Of a DNA stretch of 64,000 nucleotides, positions 22,844 through 34,942 are shown piece after piece. Source of the stretch: Lepus europaeus (Eukaryota > Chordata > Mammalia > Lagomorpha > Leporidae). The notes below the pieces were generated by a model. It did no database searches, was not told the origin of the DNA, and saw nothing but the letters and a program-made list of their open reading frames with translations. Within the stretch, counting starts at the first letter, position 1; each line of letters begins with the position of its first letter. Location: positions 46,755,409 through 46,819,408 of the forward strand of contig NC_084830.1 of assembly GCF_033115175.1 (NCBI RefSeq), in the 5' to 3' direction. Made by a program: the position numbers and the translations under genes.

Positions 22844-23620
22844 GATAATTTATGGTTCAGAGTTGTGGTCTTGTGAGTCAGTTCATTCTTCCAAAGTAGA
22901 TTGTGGGGAAAAAAATCAACAGAATCTGAACTAATGGGAGTTTTGATGATTGTTCGTTAAATTTACAGGGATTCTATAATGTCAAATAGATTATTTATTA
23001 AAACAAGCAGTTTGTGTATTTGAAATAAACAGATATGTATTATGCCAAAATTTAATCATTCAGGCTTCACTAATTGGGAGTTTATTCTTATTAATTGAAG
23101 GGTTGTCTGAATTACTACCATGCTGGAAAATGGATTTTAAAAGTGGGCTTTTCCTGCAACACTTCTTTCACATGTTGTAAAAAACTGGACTTCCTATTGG
23201 AAATACAGACAGTGGTAGCAGAAGGGGTTGGGCAGCATGGCCACTCTGGTGACTTTTGCTGGTATCGTCCTGCAGAGATTGTGCCGCCTCTGTGTTATCT
23301 ACAGGTGGTAACAATATTTGAAAGATCAAGGGTCTTCCTTTACTAACTTGACCCTGGCATTCTGAAGAGCTACCCTTTAAATTCCTGGCTCCTTAATGGG
23401 CCATGTTTGGCTGTCACATTGTAGCAGTAGCTACTAAGTAGCTACTGTCCTGGTTGTTTTCTGCTTCTTTTTCATATCAAGTTTGAAGGCCAGAGCTAAC
23501 TTCATGGTTTTGCTTCCTGAGCCATGAAGTGTATGACTGAGTTGTCATCCAACAGCAGGAGATGGACAGCCATGTCCTGAGAACGATTCGGTCTTACAAA
23601 TAGAGAAGTCTGAGCCAGTT
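22844..23620. other. AT-rich non-coding stretch
   Basis: Nothing recognised. An 83-codon frame at 23095-23346 lacks motifs and codon-like signal visible to me. Confidence 0.5.
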
Positions 23621-23633
23621 CATCACTGACTTT

Positions 23634-23961
23634 TTTTTTTGACAGGCAGAGTGGATAGTGAGAGAGAGAGAGAGACAGAGAGAAAGGTCTTCTTTTTTGC
23701 CATTGGTTTACCCTCCAATGGCCGCTGCGGCCGGTGCATCTCGCCGATCCGAAGCCAGGAGCCAGGTGTTTCTCCTAGTCTCCCATGAGGGTGCAGGGCC
23801 CAAGGACTTGGGCCATCCTCCACTGCACTCCCTGGCCACAGCAGAGAGCTGGCCTGGAAGAGGGGCAACCGGGATAGAATCCGGCGCCCCAACCGGGACT
23901 AGACCCCGGTTTTCCGGCGCCGCAAGGCGGAGGATTAGCCTGTTAAGCCACGGCGCCGGCC
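23634..23961 (-). mobile_element. CSINE, young GC-rich subfamily
   Basis: Begins (minus 3' end) 'gacaggcagagtggatagtg' and ends with the GC-rich head 'gccacggcgccggccc'. Perfect 13-bp TSD catcactgacttt at 23621-23633 and 23962-23974. The head contains a tRNA-derived B-box-like stretch (ggtctagtcccgg on minus, near 23893-23907). Confidence 0.97.
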
Positions 23962-23974
23962 CATCACTGACTTT

Positions 23975-25959
23975 CAATCTGAGTTGCTTTCAAGAATCTT
24001 CATTTGGATCTTTTATGATTTTCAAAATTTATTTTCCTCTTCAAGAATGAAAGACATGCAGTGGGTATAGAAGTTGTCCAACAGATTTATGTCAGAAGAA
24101 GGGCAGAAATTGTTGTTGGGATGCATCATGCTGTGGATTCCTTTTCAATGTGGTATAGTCACAATGACTTGTTTGGTTACCCTTGAGTATCTTATAATAA
24201 TTGGATGAAACTTAATTTTGTATAGCTCCCATAGATCTCCCTAACTTCTTGTTCTTCAGTGAGATAAAGATTTAAGTCCTAGTGAAAGCTAATGCTGTTT
24301 TAAATGTAGTCAGATTGAAAACTCTTCCCTACAGTTTACAGTCTTCATGAACACAGATGAAGCTGGCATGAAAAGTCCTAAATACTTATAGGACACGTAC
24401 AAAGTCCTAAGTGTTTTGGGAGTAGTGAGGAATTATTCTACTCTAATTTATTGCTAGAAACTTTATGCTTTGGGGAATTTGTTATATATGCATGGGTCAT
24501 TTTTCACAAGATTTCATTACATTGAAGAAATATGTACATATGTGTGAGAAAGCTGTAGTTAGCCTCAAGTAACAAATAGTAATCGTTATTTTAATCTCAT
24601 ATTTCAATTAACCTTAATCTTTTGTTTGCATAGCCTTGAAAAGCTGTAAAAGTCAGTCATTATAGTTTAATTACTAACCATTATCCCAGGTGGCTAACTC
24701 CACTTCCTTCTAAACAAGTTCCTTTCATTTCATTTCTTCAGGGCCACTATTGGCATCCTCCAACAACAGGCTTTGGAAGTTACTCTGTAGAATATTTTCA
24801 GTTTTGTTGGCTCCTCCTGGTACCAGAAAGCTGCTGCTGTCTCTTTTTACTTCTTCTTTTTGAACTGACCCATTTGCTGTTCCACTTCAGGATAGAATCA
24901 CACTTTGAGTTTTACATAATGACAGAAGTTGAATGTTTCCTGCTCTTGTGTTTATTTAGTAAAACATTTTACATTCCTGGATAGATACCAGTCTGTCATT
25001 AATGGATTCTTGGCTTTGGGCCAATAGCTAATAGTTTTATTGGTCCTCATAACACAGCTATGTGATTTTTTGTAACCACAAGGGGCTCTTTTCTATATTT
25101 TTCTTCTTTTTGATTTCTTTTTTGGATAACCTAACCACCCAGAGATGCACCAAATTAAAGAATGGAGGGATTTCTCTTTAAATCGTTATCTACTTAGTCC
25201 ATCTCATTCATTCTTTTTGCTCTTAGGAATTCTCACATATTTTGGAGTATTTCAGATAAGGCTTGTGACTCAATTGCTTAGTTCTCATTGCTCAGCTTCC
25301 TCATTGCTGTAAAGAGACTTGACAATGCTCATGTTTTCTGCTATGTGGTGTCTATTTGCGTATCTTGATAGGGAGGGATCAGGAAGAGTTATTTATAGTA
25401 TGGGAATTTGTCAAGCTTTATTTGATTGCTTTAAGCATTGATTAGAGGGATCAACTTTAGGATTCTTATAATCAGGTGCCTCAGAAAGGAAAAAAAAAAA
25501 GTCTTTATTACTGGGTGACTGTGAGTGACATTTTGTGTGGATGTGTCTGTTTCTTAGACATACAACTATTGTGAATTCAAAATCTGCCATTTCCTCCTGG
25601 TGTTTATATGAGGTTTTGCTTTGGTGTTCTCACAGCTCTCATGATTATTCCCTGTCTGTGATGTTTCTCATTTAGATCTTTCTCTCCATGCCTTCCATTT
25701 TTTTTAACTTAATAATATCCTCCCTTTCTGTATTTTCAGATAGAAGTTAAGGTACTTTGTGTCTCTAAATTCCCTGCAAATTCAGTCTTCTCCCTGGTAC
25801 ATAAATTGCTATACAGTCTGAAGAATGCAAACCCATCTTAGAACAAACAAACTGGAAATTGGGCTGTCACAATGACAATCAGGCTGAGTTCCAGGATGGC
25901 AGATTCAGTTTTTTTCCATTACCTTAATGCCCATTAAACAACAATGGCAGTAACAATAA
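23975..25959. other. AT-rich non-coding stretch
   Basis: No gene or clear repeat. An A-run lies at 25489-25501. Long T-rich and TTCTT-rich segments occur around 24840-25130. Confidence 0.5.
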
Positions 25960-26217
25960 AATATGGAGATAATGCGTGCCAACACTGGGAAATCTAGATA
26001 ATATAAAGATAACAAACAGGACAATAATTCTGAATTCCCTGTCTCTACCTCCACTCCCATCCTACTCCAGTGATAAACCTTTAAATTTCCAGGTAGTTTT
26101 TTTTTTTTTTAACTCTGCTCTTATATGTACAGAGTGGTCTCTCCTATGTGTAATTTTGTGTATTGATTTTTAATTTGTTACATGATGATGATTTCTACCT
26201 GCCATTTAAACTCTATT
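25960..26217 (+). repeat. Ancient L1M-like fragment, part 1
   Basis: 'ctagataatataaagataacaaacaggacaata ... ctctacctccactcccatcctactccagtgataa ... tcttatatgtacagagtggtctctcc' follows the old L1M 3' pattern also seen at 9225. T-run at 26098-26111. Split by a SINE. Confidence 0.45.
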
Positions 26218-26519
26218 AGGAATGGGTATTTGGCCTACCAATTAAGATACCAGTTAGGGTGCCGTATCCCACACTGAAGTGCTTGGGTTTGATCCCCCAC
26301 TCTGGCTCCTGATTCCAGCTTCCTGCTAATGTGGACCCTGGGAAGCAGCAGGTAATGGCTTAAGTAATTGGGTTTCTGCCACCCACATGGCAGACCTGGA
26401 TTGAGTTCCAGGCACTAAGCTTTGATTCCAGCTGGGGACTGTTGGGAGAATTTGGGAAGTGAAATGGCTGATGAGAACTCTGTCTCTTTGCCTCTCAAAT
26501 AATAAAAATTTTGAAAATT
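26218..26519 (+). mobile_element. CSINE, older subfamily
   Basis: Old-type head 'atgggtatttggcctaccaattaagatacc', middle 'gaccctgggaagcagcaggtaatggc', end 'ttgcctctcaaataataaaa'. Confidence 0.92.
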
Positions 26520-26725
26520 AAGATAATTTAAATGGATGTATAATATTCCATCCTGGGAATTATAATGTACTCAACTCTTTCCCAGTGCTTAGCATTTTGT
26601 TTTTCTTTTCCTTTGCAATTATGAAGAACATGGACGTGAACATGCTTGTGCTTAAATTCTTGTCTGATTCTTAGGATTCTTGGTGATTTCCTCCCATTTT
26701 TAACATTCAGCCACGCAGGACAGTA
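26520..26725 (+). repeat. Ancient L1M-like fragment, part 2
   Basis: 'aaatggatgtataatattccatcctgggaattataatgtactcaactctttcccagtg' and 'gcaattatgaagaacatggacgtgaacatgcttgtgc' correspond to the next part of the same old repeat after the SINE. Confidence 0.5.
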
Positions 26726-27885
26726 GGGGCATTCAGTTCTGCTGATGGCCACTTACTTTCAGTAACTCATTTCAGGGGAAATACTTTGTACAAGGAGTCA
26801 TAAATAAGAGAGATCTATTTTTTGGTGCATGAATTTTGCCTTCAAAAGGAGATAGGATTCTGAAATTCTGGTGTGTGAGGAGAAGGTCCTACTTTTTTTT
26901 TTTTCCTTTAGAAAAAAGTTTTACTCTTGTGGCAGAGCAGGAGTAGTTACTGTATGACACATGTACACATGCATTTCGGAGGCATGGCACAGCTGGAGAG
27001 AATGCATGCTTTGGTGCCACAGGTCAAGTTTACTTAACACTGTGATGTTTTAAAACAGGATGATGCCAATTCATTAAATTTTCCAGAAACAACAGTGTGT
27101 GTTGCAAGGTAATTCTCTGACAAGTGAAACAAATGTTTTCCACTTTTGAAAGAGTAAGTCGGATTCTACATAAAACAAACCAGCTCTCAAATAAAATGTA
27201 TTGGGAAAACCAAAAGTGAGGGTGCTACATGGAAGCACCACTAATTGCCCATTAATCCATTAGTCAACTGTAATCACCTACTGTAGAATTTCTGCTAAAT
27301 TAATGGATTATGTATCCAATAATGTTATGGATTTACAGAAGTCATGAAAACAATAATAGCTAAAAATTAAATTCAATGTTGTTTCATATGATCTACAGTA
27401 TTTTGATTTGCTTAGTAGACGCTTTTAAAGAGTAGCATATCTCTATTAGTGAATCCTACCTCACTTTCTCTTGCTATTAATGTCAGAGCCAGGTGTATTT
27501 GGAAGCTGCATGGAGGAATCAAAGTAAATTATTGCTCCTGTTGTTTTTGATTATGAAGTTAAGCCTGTCAGTTGTCAGATTTTAGGAGGGACATTTTTCA
27601 GTCTGGATTCAATCGTGCTGTTTTTGTGTAAGTTTTGCTCAGGTAGCCAAGTTATGAATTTTTTTCATTGACTTGACTTATGGTTGAGTAAAATCCCATC
27701 CAGTGGGTCAGTGGTAGTAGTCCTGTGCTACTTTTGTGTGAAATTCTCGCTTGACATGCAGAGGAGCCTCTGGGTCTCTTGGAAATCCCTCACTGGCACT
27801 GTAACTCTGACAGAAGAAGAAAGGGGGGATGAGTTTAACTATGGCCAAAACATTGGTTTAGCTTTTGATCCAGAAGCAACTACCT
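26726..27885. other. AT-rich non-coding stretch
   Basis: Nothing recognised apart from several TAAT-type motifs around 27240-27320. T-run near 26892-26904. Confidence 0.5.
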
Positions 27886-28193
27886 GAGGCTGGCGTTGTG
27901 GTGTAGTGGGTAAAAACGCCACCTGCAATGTTGGCTTCCCATATGGGCACTGGTCCAAGTCCCAGCTGTTCCACTTCTGATCCATCTCTCTTGTAATGTG
28001 CCTGGGAAAGCGGTGGAAGATGACCCAAGTGCTTGGGCCCCTGCACCCATGTGGGAGACCCAGATGAAGCTCCTGGCTCCTGGCTTAGTCCTGGCCCAGC
28101 CCTGGTTATTGTGGCCCTTTGGGGAGTGAATCAGTGGATGGAGGACTTCTCTCTCTCTTTCTCTCTTTTTCAATTAAATAAAATAAATCTTAA
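27886..28193 (+). mobile_element. CSINE
   Basis: Head 'gaggctggcgttgtggtgtagtgggtaaaa', middle 'aagatgacccaagtgcttgggcccctgcaccc', tail 'caattaaataaaataaatctta'. Confidence 0.95.
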
Positions 28194-28502
28194 AAATCCA
28201 AGTGCTTGAGAGGGGGCATAATTCCAAAATCAGAGAGGAAATTTAATTTCCCACAACAGCAGTGGAAACTCAGATCTACCTGAACAGTGAGGTGAAGTAG
28301 TTTCTAGGCCCAATCCCATGAAGTCAAGAGAAGAGAAAAACCTGGGTTCATTAGAGATAAGAACCACATCCTTATCTTTACCTCTCCCTTGGAACTTAAG
28401 ACTACATTTTGTACGTGGTAGCCCACAGAACTTTTGTCAAATGATCAAATACTTAAATTAGGAGTAGGTATTAGAATCTGAAAAATACTGAAATAACCAT
28501 AT
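28194..28502. other. Non-coding stretch
   Basis: Nothing recognised between two SINEs. Confidence 0.5.
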
Positions 28503-28796
28503 TCGGTGGGATAGCCATTTGGCCTCGCTGTTAAGATGTCCATATCCCATAACGGAATGCCTGGCTTTGAGTCCTTGTTCTGGCTCCTGATTCCTTCTTC
28601 CTTACAATGTAGACCCTGGGAGGCAGTGGTGATGGCTCAGGTAAATGGGTTGCTGCCGCCTACATGAAAGATCTGAATTGAGTTCCTATATCCTGGCTTC
28701 AGCTTTGGCTAGGCTCTGGCCATTGTGGGCATTTGGGGAGTGAACTGGTGGAAAAGATCTCTGTTTTTGCTCTCACATTAAAAAATAAATTAAGAG
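28503..28796 (+). mobile_element. CSINE, older subfamily
   Basis: Old-type head 'gtgggatagccatttggcctcgctgttaagatg', middle 'gtagaccctgggaggcagtggtgatggctc', end 'ttttgctctcacattaaaaaataaat'. Confidence 0.9.
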
Positions 28797-29570
28797 AGGT
28801 AAGTCCCATGCCTAGAGTTGGGGTATATATTTTTGTCCCAAAGTACATGAGGCTACAGGGTACTGAGATAGCAAAGTGAATCCTAAGGTCTCCCTAGGGA
28901 ATGTTGTCCCAGATCTGCCAAGCAGTCGTCAGACTGGGTGACTTGTTTTGAAATAGGTTTGAAGGAGGGGACTGAGTAGAAGGTGGCCACCTGGTTTGCA
29001 ATGAATTCTCACCAACCAGGGCTACTATAAACAGGAGTGTTTTAAAATAGCAGGATGATAACATGTGGGATTCCACACATGATCGCCTCTCTCTTGAGCG
29101 CTCTCTTCTTAAATGGGTTATGAAGTAATGCTCTTGTCTACGCACTTTCCTTTCATTTTGAACTCCCCATCTTGGCCTGAGCAAGAATTTTGCAAGCTTT
29201 GAAATATGTCAACATAAAATAAGCTTTGAGACAGCTTGAAAAATGTAAGATTCATAATGGACTCCACTAAAAATATGGTTTGTTAAAAAAACAAACCAGA
29301 CTCGATCTTCCTCACTTGGAAAAACAATCAGATGGAACTTGAGCTATCACCATCCTTTTATAGATTCCTGCACCATGAGACGCCAAGAATTTCCCAATTA
29401 AAGTAGGCATATTTGTGATGTTCCTTTCAACCACTTGCCTAATGACCTCTATGACCTCTTCACGTTCTACTCGACATTCTTCAAGCTCTCACAGAAGCTA
29501 CCTATTCCATGAAGCCTTCCAGACTACTTCTCACATGGCAATCCATCCATCTAATTTCACTCTCAGCTGT

Positions 29571-29755
29571 GTATTGGCTTGTATTATCCTCTCCTTGGTT
29601 TATCAGCATTTCTCCCATCTTCCCGATAGACATGCACCTTGGTAGTAGGAATTAAGTATCGATGTCTGAGCCCCATGCAAGTTTATTTCTCATTCATGCA
29701 GAGAGCTTATTTATCATGCACACTGATGCTGATTGCAGGGGAAGGTTAGAAGTTG
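29571..29755. repeat. Unassigned dispersed repeat, copy A
   Basis: By eye similar over its full length (roughly four of five bases) to 31971-32155 in the same orientation, including shared runs such as gtattggcttgt, tttctcattcat, agagagcttattt and cactgatgctgattgca. Flanks differ. Possibly an uncatalogued family or an old local duplication. Confidence 0.65.
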
Positions 29756-31970
29756 AGAGGGTGAAGTTTTCTCAGGTGTTAGGCTTCTCCGTCTTGTGGT
29801 AATAGCAGCTTCTTGATGAGGACCTTTAGAGAGGGAGTGAGCTGCTGCCTGCTGGCTCGTACATGTCTCAACCTCATTTCAACTGCCAGGTGGTTGAGAA
29901 GTGAAGCTATTACATGGACTCAGGAAGGGGAGCAAATGGTATGTGGGTGACCCTTAGTAGTATCTGCCACTTGTCTACCATGGAAACCTCCATCATGATC
30001 CTTCTCACGAGTTGCTAGTGTTTGTATGTCACTCTCTCCCATTCAGTCTGTCCACTGTTTAGGGAAGATGTGACATTTGCCTCATCTCTGAATCATTAGC
30101 GAATAATGTCATGTCCAGCATTAAGTGGGTTCTTAGAATATATTTGGTTGACCACATTTAATTGAATGTGCTTATGATTATACCTATTCCAAAAATTAAT
30201 GAAATAAATGTGGTCTGTTTTAAAACTTGTAAGGATTTTAGGGGCCTGGGTTGGTGAGAAGAAGTGGGATGTGGCTGCAGGTCAGGGAACTGGGAAGTAT
30301 TTTTGCTTAGTTGGGCAGTTAGGTGGTTGATATAAACTCAGACTATGGAAAAGGGGAGCAAATGCAAAAGACAGTACAGATTAGGGGTTGCTCTGTTTTA
30401 TTCATTTTCTATTTGTTTTTTTTTTTCTAACCTCATTGATTTCCCCTGCTCATTGGATTGTGTTCTCTTGTATTTTGAAGAGCATTTTGCTTCCCTTGTT
30501 TTTTCCTTACCCCCAGTTGTTTTGTGCTTCCACACAGTAGTCAGAGCATTTTCAGCCTTCACTCTAGCTGAGACCCATGTGTAGAACATTCACCCCTTTC
30601 TGTCCACTGTATCCTTCAAACCTTAATTCACGACCCTCCCACTTTAGGAGGTATTTTCTTAGACAAATAAGGGGAGAGCCATCATCACCGTGATCATACA
30701 TATCATTTGAAGGGGACAGCAGGTAGGTTGACCTGGCTAATAAGCCTGGAGAGTTGAGATATCAACTGAGAAATCGGGCTGACAAGAAGGAATTAGGAAT
30801 CATGTGAAGGATTCTAACATGAGGCTGAAAAACTGAAAGGGTTCTCAATTCCCAAAGTAGAATAGAATCTCTTGGGGACACATCAAGCCAAACCAAACCA
30901 AACCAAACATACAAACAAACAAAACAAACTAAAGCAAAACACCAAAAACCATGCCCAGGCTCTACTCCTGGAAATTTTGAATTAATTGTTCCAATATAGG
31001 ACTCAGGTATCACTGTTTATAAAAGTTTCCTTAGTAGATTCTGTTGTGCAGGCAGATTTGATAAGCCCATTCATTTATAAAATCCTTGGAATCCATGGAA
31101 CATTATCTAAAATCAAGTGGAGATGATCATTAGTGCTAGCTACTATTATTTCCTATTCTGGTAAATCTCTCTTTTCTTCTTTTCATCTTCTTCACCAAGA
31201 ACTGGAAGGAAACAGAAGGATCATCAAATGATGTTCAGTAGTTTTAGAATTAACAGGGGTGTCTCAAGACTCCAGTACCCTCTCCTTCATCAAGCAGAGG
31301 ACAGTCACATTTATTATTTTATTTATTTAAAATTAGGGCTCTAGTTAGATGATTCAGTCTGAAACGTTTATTCTTAATAAAGAAACTTATTTTTTATTTT
31401 TATTTTTTGTTTTTGTTTTATTTTTTCCCAAAGAAACTTTTTGAAACTTCTTTTTTTAAAAAAATAAGCTCTTCTAAAATACTTGAAAATTACTTTGATT
31501 CTATTTCAACTTTTAATTTTACCAAAAACCTACATTTTAGAGATTTGTTGCAGGTCATATGGCTGGATTACAGCAATGTGAGGATTAAGGATGTATATGA
31601 TAGAGCAAGAAAAAGATTTTGATCTTGACTGGTATACTTACTAGCTAAGTGTGTCTTTAACACCTGTCTTCTAGGAGTTTCCATGTTCATATCATGAAAG
31701 TATCAATTCTCTGTCCCAGCTGAGAATAATTTTGAATAAGAATATACATGATAGCATGCAGGAGACCTTATATAAAAAAATCCACCTGAAATACACTTAT
31801 TAAAATTTAGGCTCATTTCTTCTCATTAATATGATGCAAACAGACAAAGCCACTTAAAATTAAGTCATTTGGGGGGAAGGATCAATATAAAGAGATTTTA
31901 GCACTTTCTAATTTAGGCGCTCAAAAGCATTTATTGAACATGTAATATGTACCAGGCACTTTTACTTTCA

Positions 31971-32155
31971 GCTATGTATTGGCTTGTGTTATCTTCTCCT
32001 TGATTGATTAGCATTTCCCTCATCTTCCTGATAGACAAGGACCTTGGTGGTAGGCATAAATTATCAATGCTGAGCACCACGGAAGCTTATTTCTCATTCA
32101 TATAAGAGAGCTTATTTCTTGTGCTCACTGATGCTGATTGCAAATGAAGGTTGGA
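31971..32155. repeat. Unassigned dispersed repeat, copy B
   Basis: Partner of 29571-29755, same orientation, 2.4 kb away. Preceded by an L2/MIR-like phrase not found before copy A, so similarity does not extend leftward. Confidence 0.65.
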
Positions 32156-34142
32156 TGTGTGTGTTTGGTTGGAGGGAGCCATGGAGACAGACAAGGTCTC
32201 TGCTCTCCATCAAGGATTGAAAATTTTCTCTGAAGGTAATTCCAAAAGGAGCCCCTGAGGGCAGGTCTGCTGGGACAAGGATGCTCTCCAATGTGGCAGC
32301 TTTGAGGAGAATTCGCAGAGACTCTTCAGTCAGACCTCCCATGGTATCTTACTTTTTCTTCCTCCATGCATTAAGATCCTTAGATTTGTGCTTCCAAAAA
32401 ACAGGAGCAGGTAGCAGGACTGGGTTTACACCTTATTAAGTTCCAGAGAAAAACTCCTGTGCCTCAGGAAGTGATAATGACAGACAGACAATGTACTTGC
32501 AGAGGCATCTTCCTAAAATGTGCTGTCATTGTCCCCTACCTTCATGATGGCAGCAAATCATCTTAGATGATAAACAAATGACTTGACATTAGCAGCAGCC
32601 TTTCCCCTCCATAGCAAAACCATGAAATTATGTACGCAACACTAATTATGTTAACTTTGCTGCATTCATTCTCCTACCTTAGGTAACAGCACTGCAAATT
32701 TTATTGGAGATCATCTCTTCTTACTGTTATGTGACTCTTGTAGGCGGCCTACTCTCCAGCTCAACAGTAAACATGAGATCCAGGCTGGCCAACCAGTGAA
32801 CCAGATGTCCCCAGTCTCTGTAGAGACTTATAAGGGTTTCAAGGTTGTCATGTGACCACATGGTGAATGAGGGCATGGAAGTGTGATTGATGGAGGGATG
32901 CAAATAGGTTGCAAAGCTGTTAAATCAGAGGGAAGACCAGCACTTTTATGTAGTGCTTTCCTCTGTTGGGATTTCAGAGAGGAAAACTGTATTCCTGGGG
33001 TGCTGGCAGCCCTGGGCAGAGCACGCTGGAAAATAAGAGACATTTGGAGGAAGCACATTCTGATGGAATTGTTTGTATCACATGATCCATCTGGGCCAGA
33101 AACCAGACTAACCCTCAAAATTTTAGTTACATACACAAAATTCCTTAGCCAATCTTTTGAAATTTTCATGTTTACTGTTTTATCAAAAACCAGCTTTTAA
33201 ATATTGCTAGATACCAAGAAACTCTGAAGTAACACTATATCCTAAACATCATTTATTTATTCATTCAAGAACTATTTAGTGTGGATGGATACTTAGAGCA
33301 CAACAATATGACTAGGATAAAATGAGCATAGAAGTCAAAATACATTTATTTAAATGGGTTATTATAATTGTCATTTTGTTAGTTCTGTATTTGTTTGACT
33401 CTCTTAAAGGTTCTTTCTGTACAGTGGTTTAACCCCGGGAAGGCCTCCAGTCTGCGGATGCACTGCGGGTCCCAAAGCTTAGGTTAATTATATAGGCATG
33501 CAGGGAAATGTTGTGTTAGTGGTGGTTTTAAATGTTTGCACATTGATTTGACTCTTGAGGTCTTGGTTTTCAATAGATCATATCATATGAAAGTTTCACA
33601 TTATCATTTGGAGGAAATTCAGATATTTTGAGATGGAGTGATATCCAAAGATAGACTCCATTTCTGGGAATTTTGTTTTCTATATCCTGTATTCATTTGC
33701 AGGATACGTGCATGAAATCCTCTTCAAGGGAGGCCTGCCATACTTCACACAAATGGCTTTCAACCACTAAGTTTTTTAAAAAATCCAAAGTGACAGGCAG
33801 GAAGATCTGCTCACATGATCATCACTCAACTCGGGAGGTATTTAAGTTCATGGCTGGTTCATTGATATTGCAGTGGAACTGATCTGCTTTCTCTGTGCTC
33901 TCAGCTGGCTTAACTAGAGCATGACCATGAATTCATACTGGATACCTGTTGCTTAAACTCATTGCCAGCGTCTGATACAAAAATAACGTAATTTTTTTCT
34001 TGAAATGTTCACTAGTTCTTCCTACCACATTCTAGATATGTTTTGTCACACGGTGTTATATTTTCCCATGTTAGCTGGTATCCCATAAATGGAGGAAGCA
34101 AGATATAGGTCAATGTAGAAGACAAAATAAAACAGAATTTAT

Positions 34143-34420
34143 GGGGTGGGTGTTGGAATGTCTGCATTCCATAACTGAGTGCCTGGGTTCATGTCTAAGC
34201 TCTACTCCCAGCTTCCTGCTAATGTCCACCCTGGGAGGCAGCAGGTAATGACTCGGGTACATGATTCCCTGCCACCCACTTGGGAGACCCAAATTGAGTT
34301 CTGGACCCCTGGATTCAGCCTGTACCAGCCCCGGCTGTTGCAGGCATTTGGAGAACGAAGAAGTGGATGGGGATAAGATCTGTGTGTGTGTGTGTGTGTG
34401 TGTCTTTCAAATGGCTTATT
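34143..34420 (+). mobile_element. CSINE, older subfamily, with (TG)n tail
   Basis: 'gtgggtgttggaatgtctgcattccataactgag', 'ccaccctgggaggcagcaggtaatgac' and 'gttgcaggcatttggagaacgaag' are old C-repeat sequence. The usual (CT)n near the 3' end is replaced by (TG)n at 34382-34403. Confidence 0.9.
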
Positions 34421-34464
34421 TCACTTATTTTTCCTCTGATCTAATCCTTAGGCCTAGAATTAGA

Positions 34465-34478
34465 TCCATGTGCATTTT
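34465..34478. repeat. TSD, left copy, of the 5.1-kb chimeric L1
   Basis: tccatgtgcatttt, repeated exactly at 39606-39619. It brackets L1 5'UTR, ORF1, the non-L1 middle and L1 3' end as one inserted unit. Confidence 0.93.
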
Positions 34479-34942
34479 TTTTTCTTTCAGAGAGTAAATT
34501 TTTTTTTAACTTTTATTTAATGAATATAAATTTCCAGTGTACAGCTTATGGATTACAATGGCTTCCCTCTCCCATAACTTCCCTCCCACCCGCAACCCTC
34601 CCCTCTCCCGCTCCCTCTCCCCTTCCATTTGCATCAAGATTCATTTTCAATTCTCTTTATATACAGAAGATCAATTTAGTATAAAGATTTCAACAGTTTG
34701 CACCCACATAGAAACACAAAGTGAAACATACTGTTTGAGTACTAGTTATAGCATTAAATCACAATGTACAGCATAGAGATCCCACATGAGGAGGAAGTGC
34801 ACAGTGGCTCCTGTTGTTGACCCAACAAATTGACACTCTAGTTTATGGCGCCAGTAACCATCCTAGGCTGTCGTCATGAGTTTCCAAAGCTATGGAAGCA
34901 TTCCAAGTTTGCCGACTCTGATCATATTTAGACGAGGTCATA
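34479..34942 (-). repeat. L1 3' end of the chimeric element
   Basis: Collinear with 440-890 of the L1 at 438-3743: 'tttatttaatgaatataaatttcca', the CCCTCTCCC-rich tract, 'gatcaatttagta', 'gactctgatcatatttagacgaggtcata'. Similarity stops at about 34942. Confidence 0.92.

Larger units (their letters stand above)
28797..34142. other. Long low-repeat, non-coding stretch
   Basis: No gene recognised in more than 5 kb. Contents noted: possible L2 traces around 29440-29560 ('gaagccttccagactacttct') and 31915-31965 ('catttattgaacatgtaatatgtaccaggcact'); a pair of similar segments at 29571-29755 and 31971-32155; an AAACC/AAAC-rich simple repeat at 30884-30945; a T/A-rich tract at 31310-31465. Short open frames have no recognisable motifs. 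Confidence 0.55.

Noticed and set aside
23658..24050. 130-codon plus frame
   Set aside because: Antisense reading of a young GC-rich CSINE, which is open by composition; the same kind of frame recurs at each young copy.
27253..27310. Inverted TAATCCATTA / TAATGGATTA pair (homeodomain-like sites)
   Set aside because: Only 10 bp, in AT-rich DNA where such matches are expected by chance.
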